Source: Pseudomonadota bacterium
GTDB taxonomy: Bacteria; Pseudomonadota; Alphaproteobacteria; Rhizobiales; Hyphomicrobiaceae
Assembly (NCBI GenBank): GCA_023428365.1
Contig: JAEYYQ010000358.1
Span: 1-5,833 of the forward strand
DNA: 5,833 nucleotides
Direction of reading: 5' to 3'
The notes beneath the pieces are model-generated. The model saw only the letters and a list, made by a program, of their open reading frames with translations. It had not been told where the DNA came from and did not search any database. Position 1 is the first letter of the stretch. Every line of letters begins with the position of its first letter. The position numbers and the translations under genes were made by a program. Positions 1-5,833 of the stretch are shown here, in pieces.

Positions 1-10
1 GTGCGGCATG

Positions 11-15
11 GGAGG
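11..15 (+). promoter_or_regulatory. Ribosome-binding site of dapB
   Basis: GGAGG sits nine bases before the ATG at 25. It decides the start against the in-frame GTG at position 1, which has no visible upstream sequence to judge. Confidence 0.75.
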
Positions 16-24
16 AGAGAAGCA

Positions 25-831
25 ATGAGCGATATGAAGATCGCAGTTATCGGTGCCGGTGGCCGCATGGGGCGATCGCTTGTCCAAGCGGTCCATGCAA
101 CGCCTGGGGCCGTCGTGAGCGGCGGCATCGAGCGTGCGGGGTCGCCGTTACTGGGTCAGGATGTCGGCGCAGTTGCCGGCGTTGGCGATCTCGGCGTGAA
201 GATGACGGACGACGCGCTGGAACTGATCGCGCGCTCTGACGCTGTGCTGGACTTCACAATTCCGCAGGTATCGGTGGAGATCGCCGGGCTCGCGGCCAAC
301 GCCCGTATCGTGCATGTGCTGGGAACCACCGGTTTGTCGGAAACCGATCAGGCGGCTGTTGCGGCTGCAGCGCGACATGCCACGATCATCAAGGCTGGCA
401 ATATGAGCCTCGGCGTCAACCTGCTGGTGGCGCTGACCAAGCGTGTGGCGCAGGTTCTTGATGAGGACTTCGACATTGAAGTTTTGGAAATGCATCACAA
501 GCACAAGATCGATGCGCCATCCGGAACGGCGCTGATGTTGGGGCAGGCGGCGGCGGAGGGGCGTGGAATCTCGCACAAGGATCGCAGCGTCCGCGTGCGC
601 GACGGCCATACCGGTGCGCGCAATCGCGGTGATATCGGCTATGCGACGCTACGCGGCGGCAACGTCGTGGGCGAGCATACCGTTATCTTCGCGGCGGATG
701 GTGAGCGCATCGAGCTGACGCATAAGGCGACGGATCGGGGACTGTTCGCCCGTGGCGGTGTGCGCGCCGCGCTGTGGGGGCGCGGCAAGCCGCCGGGGCT
801 CTATTCGATGATGGACGTGCTCGGCCTTTGA
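25..831 (+). CDS. dapB: 4-hydroxy-tetrahydrodipicolinate reductase
   Basis: DapB is a cytoplasmic enzyme that reduces the DapA product with NAD(P)H to tetrahydrodipicolinate, in the pathway to meso-diaminopimelate and lysine. Over 268 residues the sequence shows the N-terminal Rossmann loop GAGGRMGR (10-17), the DFT nucleotide-site motif (76-78), GTTG (100-103), and the family signature [15 protein letters not shown] (155-169). Within the signature, His157 and Lys161 match the catalytic His and Lys of the E. coli enzyme. The C-terminus [11 protein letters not shown] is typical and the length is normal. I chose the ATG at 25 because GGAGG at 11-15 lies nine bases upstream; a GTG at position 1 in the same frame would add eight residues and would put this site inside the gene. 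The stop is 36 bases before gpmA on the same strand, so co-transcription is plausible. The upstream region, with any promoter, is outside the window. Identity is very secure. Confidence 0.97.
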   Translation: MSDMKIAVIGAGGRMGRSLVQAVHATPGAVVSGGIERAGSPLLGQDVGAVAGVGDLGVKMTDDALELIARSDAVLDFTIPQVSVEIAGLAANARIVHVLGTTGLSETDQAAVAAAARHATIIKAGNMSLGVNLLVALTKRVAQVLDEDFDIEVLEMHHKHKIDAPSGTALMLGQAAAEGRGISHKDRSVRVRDGHTGARNRGDIGYATLRGGNVVGEHTVIFAADGERIELTHKATDRGLFARGGVRAALWGRGKPPGLYSMMDVLGL

Positions 832-867
832 CCGCCAGCGGACGTGACGAGAAACAAGGATTGCAAT

Positions 868-1491
868 ATGTCGAATGACAACGTGCTCGTACTGGTCCGC
901 CATGGCGAGAGCGAGTGGAACAAGTTGAACCTGTTCACGGGATGGCGTGATCCCGACTTGACCGAGAAGGGCGTTGCAGAAGCCCACAAGGCCGGTGAGC
1001 AGCTCAAGGCTGCAGGCATTTCGTTCGATGTTGCCTACACGAGCGTGCTGAAGCGGGCGCAACGGACCCTCGACATCATCCTCGGCGAACTCGGCCAGAC
1101 GGGGCTCGCGACGCACGAAGACAAAGCCCTGAATGAGCGCGACTACGGTGATCTGTCGGGGTTGAATAAGGACGATGCGCGAAAGCGCTGGGGCGAGGAG
1201 CAGGTCTACATCTGGCGCCGCAGCTACGACATCAATCCGCCAGGTGGCGAAAGCCTGAAGGATACTGCGGCGCGCACGCTGCCTTATTACGACGCGCAGA
1301 TCTGGCCGGAGGTGAAAGCCGGGCGCAACGTCATCGTCGCTGCCCACGGCAACTCGCTTCGCTCCATCATCATGCAGTTGGAAGGGTTGTCGGCGGAGGA
1401 GATCCTGCGTCTCGAAATTGCCACGGGTGTCCCGATTGTTTATCAGCTCGACGAAAACGGGCGTGTGAAGAGCAAGCGCATTCTGGACTAA
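868..1491 (+). CDS. gpmA: 2,3-bisphosphoglycerate-dependent phosphoglycerate mutase
   Basis: This cytosolic enzyme interconverts 3- and 2-phosphoglycerate in glycolysis and gluconeogenesis through a phosphohistidine intermediate. The 207-residue protein carries [10 protein letters not shown] (9-18) with phospho-acceptor His12 and Arg11, [11 protein letters not shown] (25-35), Arg63 in the KRAQRT segment, [10 protein letters not shown] (89-98) with the likely proton donor Glu90, [14 protein letters not shown] (117-130), and [10 protein letters not shown] (158-167) with the second catalytic His160. All key residues are present. It is about 40 residues shorter than E. coli GpmA (about 250), with the shortening in the middle; this short form is known from Alphaproteobacteria. 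The ATG at 868 is preferred over an in-frame GTG at 844 because AAGGA at 856-860 lies seven bases upstream. It follows dapB by 36 bases on the same strand. A generic histidine phosphatase is unlikely given the full mutase-specific motifs. Confidence 0.96.
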   Translation: MSNDNVLVLVRHGESEWNKLNLFTGWRDPDLTEKGVAEAHKAGEQLKAAGISFDVAYTSVLKRAQRTLDIILGELGQTGLATHEDKALNERDYGDLSGLNKDDARKRWGEEQVYIWRRSYDINPPGGESLKDTAARTLPYYDAQIWPEVKAGRNVIVAAHGNSLRSIIMQLEGLSAEEILRLEIATGVPIVYQLDENGRVKSKRILD

Positions 1492-1528
1492 CTCAGGCTT
1501 GCGGCACTGCTGAACGGGGGGATTGAGC

Positions 1529-2125
1529 ATGGCTCTCGACGATGTCGCCGAGTTGGCGGAGGTCCGCGAGAAGGGCGCGCGTGATCGTTGGATCGCGCTT
1601 TATATCGGCGTGCTTGCGGTTTTATTGGCGGTTTGCGCGCTCGGCGGTGACAATGCCACGAAGGATGCCACGCACAAGAATATCGAAGCGTCCAATACCT
1701 GGTCGTTCTTCCAGGCCAAAAATCTGCGGCGCCAGATGCTGCGTTTGCAGATTGATGATCTGACCCTGCAACTGGCTGCGAACCCGGACATGCCAGCCGA
1801 AGCCAAGGCCGCGATCGAAGCCAGAATTCAGGCCTACAAGGATCAGGACAAACAGCTCACCAGCGACCCGAAGGGCGGCGAAGGTGTCGACGAGCTTTTC
1901 GCTAAGGGTAAGACCCTCGAAGAAGCCCGGAGTGTGGCTCTCGAAAAGGATCCCTATTTCGATCTCGGGCAGGCTTTCCTGCAGATCGCCATCGTGCTCG
2001 CTTCGGTCGCCATTATCGCGGGCACGAATTTCTTTGTGGTGCTGAGCGTTCTTGTCGGTATCGCCGGTGGTGTGATGACACTCAACGGCTACCTGCTGCT
2101 ATGGCAGATCCCTTACATCGGCTGA
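1529..2125 (+). CDS. DUF4337-family membrane protein of unknown function
   Basis: The 198-residue protein has a charged N-terminus (1-20), one hydrophobic helix (about 22-39), then GGDNATKDATHKNIEASNTW (39-58), which I recognise as the conserved core of DUF4337. A long polar, probably helical segment rich in Gln, Lys, Glu and Ala (about 60-145) follows, and two further hydrophobic helices (about 149-165 and 168-190) end the chain. This gives three predicted membrane segments with a large soluble loop; which side the loop faces is not determined. No catalytic motif is visible and the family function is unknown to me. The ATG at 1529 has GGGGGGA at 1516-1522 six bases upstream; a TTG at 1523 in frame would add two residues and overlap that site. 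The gene starts 37 bases after gpmA and is the last plus-strand gene here. The family call rests on motif recall. Confidence 0.85.
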   Translation: MALDDVAELAEVREKGARDRWIALYIGVLAVLLAVCALGGDNATKDATHKNIEASNTWSFFQAKNLRRQMLRLQIDDLTLQLAANPDMPAEAKAAIEARIQAYKDQDKQLTSDPKGGEGVDELFAKGKTLEEARSVALEKDPYFDLGQAFLQIAIVLASVAIIAGTNFFVVLSVLVGIAGGVMTLNGYLLLWQIPYIG

Positions 2126-2134
2126 GGCCGTTTT
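2119..2134 (+). terminator. Possible weak terminator of the plus-strand block
   Basis: A four-base stem CGGC/GCCG with loop TGAG is followed directly by TTTT (2131-2134). It overlaps the stop codon of the DUF4337 gene and lies in the 18-nt gap between convergent genes. The polarity suits the plus strand, but the stem is very short. A second hairpin, GCTGA-GCTG-TCAGC (2135-2148), abuts it and is flanked by T4 and A5 in the wrong order for an intrinsic terminator on either strand. Confidence 0.25.
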
Positions 2135-2143
2135 GCTGAGCTG

Positions 2144-3112
2144 TCAGCGAAAAATGTAGGGAATCTCATAGCTGAGCTGGGCCGCTGCCAAATGCGGCGG
2201 GGGCTCGGGAAAGCGGACCGAACGAACGGCCGCGAGGGCCGCTTCGTCGAGAACGGTCTCTCCGCTCGATGCGATGACGCGGGCGGCATCAACTGCCCCG
2301 GAGCGAGCCACAGTAAAGCCGACGCGCACCGTGCCACGGACACCGGCTGTCGTTCGTGGCCGGCTTTTAGCGAGCGTTTCCAGGACAGTTTGTGCGTATG
2401 CGTTGGCCGCGCCGGCGCTGGCTGCTGCTGCTAGCTGCTGGGGTGCTTCGATGCCATCGACGCCGCGGGCTGTCGCGCCACCCTTTTCGGCAGCGGCGGA
2501 GGCTTCGGAGCTCACGGACGGCGCGGCGCTGTCGGGCGCCACCTCGGCGGGTTTGTCCGACTCGACCTCGGGCGGCTTTTCGTCAGGTGTCTCAGGGCGC
2601 TCCTTGGCGATGGCCAGCACGACTTCGGCGGTTTCCGGAGGCTTTTCCTCGATCGGTTCTGGCATGACGAGGTCTGGTATCGGGCCCGCTGTCTGCTCGA
2701 CGGGCTCGGCCGCCGCCTGCTTTTGATCGGCCGCGGCGGCGGACTCCTTGGAGGCCTCTATGCTGCCTGCCGTGTCATCGACGTTTTGGGGCGCTGCGTC
2801 GTCAGCCTGGGCAGCCGATCTATTGCGGCTTTCGAGCACCGCCGTCGTCACGATATCAACGTGGACAGCCTCGAGTTCCGTGCCGCCGGCACCCACCGGA
2901 CCGATCAATGCACCCCGTATAAGGGCCGCGAGTACAATGGCGTGAGCGGCGAAGGCGACAACGAGGCTGAGAGCCCAATTCTTGCGCTGATCGGCGCGCG
3001 ACAGACCCTCTGCTGCCGACAGATCGACGGATACCGCGTCGAGGACGGCGGGATGTTCGGGCTGCGCGCCGTCCTCCTCGTCTTTCTCCTCCGACAGGCT
3101 CGGATCGCTCAT
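2144..3112 (-). CDS. TonB-family energy transducer (periplasm-spanning)
   Basis: TonB proteins are anchored in the inner membrane with ExbB/ExbD and pass proton-motive energy to outer-membrane receptors. The 322-residue protein has a long acidic cytoplasmic N-terminus (1-45), one membrane helix (46-68) with His57 in the place of the conserved TonB helix histidine, and an extended Pro/Glu/Ala/Lys-rich linker (about 95-235; EEKPPE at 155-160, EKPPEV at 178-183). A C-terminal TonB domain follows (about 238-322), with RGTVRVGFTVARSGAV at 259-274 and a closing YEIPYIFR. The residue four before His57 is Ala53, where E. coli TonB has Ser; Ser49 lies eight before. The ATG at 3112 has GGGA six bases upstream. 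No exbB, exbD or receptor gene is visible. It follows dctM by 78 bases on the same strand, so read-through is possible. A TolA-like role is an alternative, but the C-terminal fold pattern favours TonB. Confidence 0.88.
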   Translation of the reverse strand: MSDPSLSEEKDEEDGAQPEHPAVLDAVSVDLSAAEGLSRADQRKNWALSLVVAFAAHAIVLAALIRGALIGPVGAGGTELEAVHVDIVTTAVLESRNRSAAQADDAAPQNVDDTAGSIEASKESAAAADQKQAAAEPVEQTAGPIPDLVMPEPIEEKPPETAEVVLAIAKERPETPDEKPPEVESDKPAEVAPDSAAPSVSSEASAAAEKGGATARGVDGIEAPQQLAAAASAGAANAYAQTVLETLAKSRPRTTAGVRGTVRVGFTVARSGAVDAARVIASSGETVLDEAALAAVRSVRFPEPPPHLAAAQLSYEIPYIFR

Positions 3113-3120
3113 TCCCCGTC

Positions 3121-3150
3121 CCGAAGCAGCTCAAACGTGCGGTGCTTCGG
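3121..3150 (-). promoter_or_regulatory. Perfect 8-bp inverted repeat over the tonB leader
   Basis: CCGAAGCA (3121-3128) and TGCTTCGG (3143-3150) are exact reverse complements separated by 14 bases. The repeat ends eight bases before the TonB-family start codon. On the minus strand the 3' arm ends in GG that is part of the likely Shine-Dalgarno GGGA (3122-3119). It could act as an RNA hairpin hiding the ribosome site or as a DNA operator. No -10/-35 pair could be assigned with confidence in this gap. Confidence 0.45.
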
Positions 3151-3172
3151 AACCATTTACACTACCGCTCCC

Positions 3173-3188
3173 CGGCTGTCCTTAGCCG
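3173..3188. other. Small hairpin just after dctM
   Basis: CGGCT (3173-3177) and AGCCG (3184-3188) form a 5-bp stem with a 6-base loop, beginning three bases after the dctM stop. On the minus strand it is followed by GGGGAGCGG and not by a T run, so it does not look like an intrinsic terminator for dctM. On the plus strand it is followed by only TTT. This supports possible read-through into the TonB-family gene. Confidence 0.3.
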
Positions 3189-3190
3189 TT

Positions 3191-4510
3191 TCAAGGGCCG
3201 TACCACTGCTCCGGCAACCACAGCGCGATTTGCGGAAAGACGATGATGAGGATGAGGCCCAAAAGCTGCAGGCCCATGAACTGCATCATCCCAAGGTAGA
3301 TATCCTTGAGTGACCATTCAGGCACCACGCCCTTGAGGAAGTAGGCCGATAATGCCACGGGAGGTGAGAGCCAGGCCGTTTGAAGGTTGACGGCGACAAG
3401 AATGCCGAACCAGACCTTGTCGAAACCGAGACTATCGACCAGCGGCAACAGGAAGGGAACGACGATCAGGACGATCGGCACCCATTCCAGCGGCCATCCG
3501 AGCAGGAAGATCAGCGCCATGATCATCGCGAGGATGATGTAGCGGTTCAGCTCCAGCCCGAGCAGGAATTCAGTCAGCATCGACGGCGTGCCAAGCCGCG
3601 CAAAGACCGCGCCGAAGAAGTTTGACGCCGCGACCAGGAACAGGATGAGGACGGAAATCTCGAGCGTCTTGATCAGTGCATCGCAGAAGTTTTTCCAGGT
3701 CAATCGACCGTAGGCCAATGTCAGTAGCAGTGCACCGGCGGCGCCGCAGGCGGCGCCTTCGGTTGTCGTGGCGATGCCGAACAAAATGCTACCCAGAGAT
3801 GCCAGAACAAGAGCAGCCGGTGGGACAAGGCCGGCGAAGAAGTCGCCCCAGATTTCTCGCTTACTTGTGGCGTGAAACTCTTTCGGCAACGGAGGGCCGA
3901 GCGCGGGGTTCAGCCAGCAGCGGAATACGGCATAAGCTGTAAACAGTGAGGCGAGCAGAATTCCAGGCAGGATCGCAGCGGCAAACAACGTCGTGACGGG
4001 AACTTCGAGCACCGGTCCCATGACCACGAGCATAATGCTCGGCGGCAGGAGAATGCCCAGCGTGCCACCAGCGGTGATCAGTCCCGCTGACATCTTGACG
4101 TCGTAGCCCGATCGGATCATCGGCTTCCGCGCCATGATTCCGAGGATGGTGACGGACGCGCCGACGATACCGGTCGCCGCCGCGAAAATCGTCGCGACGA
4201 ACATGACGGCCAGGAACAGCGAGCCGCGCGTGTTGGCCAACATCTTTTGGATGGAGCTGAATAGGCGCTCCATCAGGTTGGCCTGCTCCATCATGATGCC
4301 CATGAACACGAACAGAGGCACCGCGGCGAGCGTTTGCTCCATCATCGTGGCATTGAACTGGAGCGTCAGCAGATAGAAGACGAGGTCGCCGAAGCCCCAG
4401 TATCCGAAGACAATGCCGAGGAAGATCAGTGTGAAGGAAATCGGAAAGCCAATGAATATAGCAAACAGCATGACCCCAATCATCGTGAGGCCGATCAGTT
4501 CTGGGGTCAT
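3191..4510 (-). CDS. dctM: TRAP transporter large permease subunit DctM
   Basis: DctM is the large integral-membrane subunit of a tripartite ATP-independent periplasmic (TRAP) importer; in the family it forms the Na+-coupled transport path for solute delivered by DctP. The 439-residue protein is hydrophobic throughout, consistent with about 12 helices. Family motifs are VPLFVFMG (64-71), FAAATGIVGASVTILG (109-124), GGTLGILLPPSIMLVVMG (148-165), GIATTTEGAACG (245-256) and NLQTAWLSPPVALSAYFLKG (375-394). Position 249 is Thr where many relatives have Pro (ATPTE). I prefer the ATG at 4510: its ATGA overlaps the dctQ stop codon, with GGTGG eight bases upstream, pointing to translational coupling. 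A GTG at 4522 would add four residues. The long central loop with a Pro-rich stretch (about 200-220) resembles the subgroup often labelled mannitol/chloroaromatic, but this does not reveal the substrate. Confidence 0.95.
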   Translation of the reverse strand: MTPELIGLTMIGVMLFAIFIGFPISFTLIFLGIVFGYWGFGDLVFYLLTLQFNATMMEQTLAAVPLFVFMGIMMEQANLMERLFSSIQKMLANTRGSLFLAVMFVATIFAAATGIVGASVTILGIMARKPMIRSGYDVKMSAGLITAGGTLGILLPPSIMLVVMGPVLEVPVTTLFAAAILPGILLASLFTAYAVFRCWLNPALGPPLPKEFHATSKREIWGDFFAGLVPPAALVLASLGSILFGIATTTEGAACGAAGALLLTLAYGRLTWKNFCDALIKTLEISVLILFLVAASNFFGAVFARLGTPSMLTEFLLGLELNRYIILAMIMALIFLLGWPLEWVPIVLIVVPFLLPLVDSLGFDKVWFGILVAVNLQTAWLSPPVALSAYFLKGVVPEWSLKDIYLGMMQFMGLQLLGLILIIVFPQIALWLPEQWYGP

Positions 4511-5103
4511 TGGCCGGGCCACCGATTATGAGAGGATGCGTAGAGGCACTTCAGGAATTCGGCGAAGCCCTGCAGGATGAGGAAGAAAATGCCGATCGGT
4601 AGAGTCATTCGGACGGGACCAAGCAGTGGAGCGAATGCTGTGTCCATGCCGCGCTCGGCGCGAATGACGCTCGTCCAGGCCCAATCGAATGATACCCACA
4701 GCAGGATGATCATCGATGGAAAGAAGAAGAGGATGTAGAGCGCGGCATCCAGGCGCGCCTGCGTGGGCACAGACCATGTGCGGTAGATGAAGTCGGACCG
4801 GATGTGGACACCCTTTGACAGTCCGTAAGCCGCGCCAAGAACGAACAGGGCGCCATAGAACATGCGGCTGATATCGTACGCCCAAGTGGTCGGCGCGGTG
4901 AAGAAGTGACGGCCGATGACCTCATACATCATTGCGAAAATGATCGGGATGACCAGGACCGAGGCAATCCTGCCGACCCAGTAGCTGAGGCACTCGATGA
5001 CGGTAATCGTCTTTGCCATCCAGGGCGGCATGTCATCAGGCATGCGATCTGATGAGCGCCGACCCGCTATGAGTTCGTCGGTAAATTCCGGTGTTTCCGC
5101 CAT
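4507..5103 (-). CDS. dctQ: TRAP transporter small permease subunit DctQ
   Basis: DctQ is the small membrane subunit that pairs with DctM in TRAP importers. The 198 residues include a longer than usual polar N-terminus (1-35), then four predicted helices at about 43-63, 80-96, 119-139 and 164-186. The family signature runs from EVIGRHFF (61-68) through Trp74, Asp77 and Arg80 to LSKGVHIRSDFIYR (95-108), with His100, Arg102 and Asp104 in the usual GxHxRxD arrangement. The ATG at 5103 has GGGA at 5112-5109 five bases upstream. Internal ATGs for residues 21, 25 and 29 would give a more typical N-terminus, so the start is less certain than the identity. It overlaps dctM by four bases (ATGA) and follows dctP after 168 bases. 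Confidence 0.93.
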   Translation of the reverse strand: MAETPEFTDELIAGRRSSDRMPDDMPPWMAKTITVIECLSYWVGRIASVLVIPIIFAMMYEVIGRHFFTAPTTWAYDISRMFYGALFVLGAAYGLSKGVHIRSDFIYRTWSVPTQARLDAALYILFFFPSMIILLWVSFDWAWTSVIRAERGMDTAFAPLLGPVRMTLPIGIFFLILQGFAEFLKCLYASSHNRWPGQ

Positions 5104-5104
5104 C

Positions 5105-5118
5105 GAAGTCCCGGCTTC
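5105..5118 (-). promoter_or_regulatory. Small hairpin holding the dctQ ribosome-binding site
   Basis: GAAG and CTTC form a 4-bp stem around the loop CCGGGA, which contains the likely Shine-Dalgarno GGGA (5112-5109). The stem ends one base before the start codon at 5103. Such a short stem is weak and may be chance, but it coincides exactly with the initiation site. Confidence 0.25.
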
Positions 5119-5186
5119 AAAAAGTTAGTCGCGGAGGAAGTGGCCAGCAGCGCGTCGGTGTTGTTATCCACCCGATGTCGTTTGTT

Positions 5187-5249
5187 GTGCCGCAGTGCCT
5201 TCGGCTGAAGCGGCACGGGATCGTCGTTCGCTCATATGTTCCCGTGCCG
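5187..5249 (-). promoter_or_regulatory. Nested inverted repeats between dctP and dctQ
   Basis: In transcript direction, CGGCACGGGA (5249-5240) pairs perfectly over 10 bp with TCCCGTGCCG (5220-5211) around a 19-base loop. The second arm can instead pair downstream in two ways. GTGCCGC (5216-5210) matches GCGGCAC (5193-5187) over 7 bp. Alternatively GTGC-CTTC (with a two-base bulge) matches GAAG-GCAC (5202-5195) over 8 bp with an AGCC tetraloop. The first structure excludes the other two. It begins 22 bases after the dctP stop. No T run follows, so it is not an intrinsic terminator. In operons with a periplasmic binding protein, such structures often protect the upstream mRNA and keep binding-protein levels above those of the membrane subunits; that role here is inferred. 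A REP-like palindromic repeat is an alternative. Confidence 0.6.
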
Positions 5250-5271
5250 AACTTCGCTGTTTCGCCGATCT

Positions 5272-5833
5272 CTACTTCTTCTTCAGAGAATCTGCGTAGG
5301 CGGTGCCGAGGTTGGCATTGGTCCGTTGCGCCTGGGCCCAGAACGGGATCGCCGTTTCGGCGAATGCTCTCTGGGAATCGTAGACCTTCTTGAAGAAGGC
5401 GTTCTCGTTGGCGTTCTTCTCGAACACCTTTTGCGCCGCCGCCATGTACTCCTTGAAGTAGTCATCCGGCGTATCGTGAAGCTGCACGCCGTGCTTTTCG
5501 GTCAGCTCCTTCAACGCCTTGCCGTTCTCATTGATGCGGTAGGAGACGGCTTTGATCATCGAAGCGTTGGCAGCGACGTCGAGCGCCTTCTTCTGATGGG
5601 CGGACATCTTGTTATAAACGTCGCCATTGAGATAAAGGTCGGCGTTCACGACCACCTGATGCAGGCCCTGCATGTAGTAATGCTTGAGAACCTTCTGGAA
5701 GCCGAAGGTCATGTCGGGTTTCGGGCAGCACCATTCAGCACCGTCGATAACGCCCTTTTCGAGCGCCGGCAGAATTTCACCACCGCCCATCGCAACGGCG
5801 GCAACGCCGATGTCGCTATAGATCTGTCCAGGA
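5272..5833 (-). CDS. dctP: TRAP transporter solute-binding protein DctP (C-terminal part)
   Basis: DctP is the secreted periplasmic receptor that captures the solute and hands it to DctQM. The window shows 186 codons and the TAG stop at 5274-5272; the frame stays open to the window edge, so the start, signal peptide and roughly the first half (family length about 330-370) lie outside. The visible part begins PGQIYSDIGVAAVAMGGGEI, followed by LPALEKGVIDGAEW, the characteristic family segment in which the binding-site Trp follows the (V/A)IDxxEW pattern. It continues GFQKVLKHYY and then a helical C-terminal half. Two adjacent cysteines follow the Trp (codons 5730-5725), where several known members carry other small residues. 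An internal ATG at 5790 is not the start, since conserved sequence continues upstream of it. The neighbours dctQ and dctM confirm the family. Substrate class is not determinable. Confidence 0.93.
   Translation of the reverse strand, partial: PGQIYSDIGVAAVAMGGGEILPALEKGVIDGAEWCCPKPDMTFGFQKVLKHYYMQGLHQVVVNADLYLNGDVYNKMSAHQKKALDVAANASMIKAVSYRINENGKALKELTEKHGVQLHDTPDDYFKEYMAAAQKVFEKNANENAFFKKVYDSQRAFAETAIPFWAQAQRTNANLGTAYADSLKKK

Larger units (their letters stand above)
5104..5271. other. Non-coding gap between dctP and dctQ
   Basis: This 168-base gap is long for a TRAP operon whose next junction overlaps. It holds the nested inverted repeats (5187-5249), the small hairpin at the dctQ start, and a minus-strand TTTTT (5123-5119) with no good stem directly before it. 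No convincing promoter for dctQM was found. A 23-codon minus-strand frame (5235-5164) is possible but unsupported. Confidence 0.6.

Noticed and set aside
649..1530. A 293-codon open frame on the minus strand across dapB and gpmA
   Set aside because: It is fully antisense to two certain genes, has no recognisable domain, and long shadow frames are expected in GC-rich DNA.
2131..2154. Hairpin GCTGA-GCTG-TCAGC with flanking T4 and A5 as a bidirectional terminator
   Set aside because: The flanks are T before and A after the stem on both strands, the reverse of what an intrinsic terminator needs.
2424..2441. Short run of GCT/CTG triplets
   Set aside because: It encodes an Ala-rich stretch inside the TonB-family protein and is too short to call a repeat tract.
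2274..2726. A 150-codon Ser/Ala-rich plus-strand frame
   Set aside because: It mirrors the Ala/Pro/Glu-rich linker of the TonB-family gene and shows no features of its own.
3137..3150. Similarity of the tonB leader repeat to the dctP-dctQ repeat (both contain CCGAAG followed by GCAC-like bases on the minus strand)
   Set aside because: The match needs several gaps and uses common GC-rich words; chance is sufficient.
2723..3313. A 196-codon plus-strand frame antisense to the TonB-family gene and the end of dctM
   Set aside because: The opposite strand encodes a clear TonB-family protein; the frame has no domain and low-complexity composition.
5119..5123. T run before dctQ as an intrinsic terminator
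   Set aside because: No stable stem lies directly before it on the minus strand, and dctQ follows at once.

Overview
This 5.8 kb window is GC-rich, densely coded DNA. Gene content, the short 207-residue form of GpmA and the DapB C-terminus suggest an alphaproteobacterium, most likely of the order Hyphomicrobiales (Rhizobiales), possibly near Bradyrhizobiaceae or Hyphomicrobiaceae. That placement is inferred from remembered family features, not from a search.

The left part (1-2125) carries three plus-strand genes with short gaps. They are dapB (4-hydroxy-tetrahydrodipicolinate reductase, lysine/diaminopimelate synthesis), gpmA (2,3-bisphosphoglycerate-dependent phosphoglycerate mutase, glycolysis/gluconeogenesis) and a DUF4337-type membrane protein of unknown function. 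This looks like a housekeeping block in which dapB and gpmA may be co-transcribed.

The right part (2144-5833) is entirely minus-strand and converges on the first block with an 18-nt gap. In transcription order it holds a TRAP transporter operon: dctP (periplasmic solute-binding protein, N-terminal half outside the window), a 168-nt structured gap, dctQ (small membrane subunit), and dctM (large membrane subunit, joined to dctQ by an ATGA stop/start overlap). After 78 nt comes a TonB-family protein. The TRAP genes together form a Na+-coupled (by family) importer for an organic acid or similar solute. The substrate cannot be read from the sequence. The TonB protein could energise an outer-membrane receptor, but no receptor, exbB or exbD is in view.

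I found no RNA gene, insertion sequence, CRISPR array or clear new system. The signals most worth a second look are non-coding: nested, mutually exclusive inverted repeats between dctP and dctQ, and an 8-bp perfect inverted repeat that partly covers the likely ribosome-binding site of the TonB gene. Overall this is an ordinary chromosomal region.
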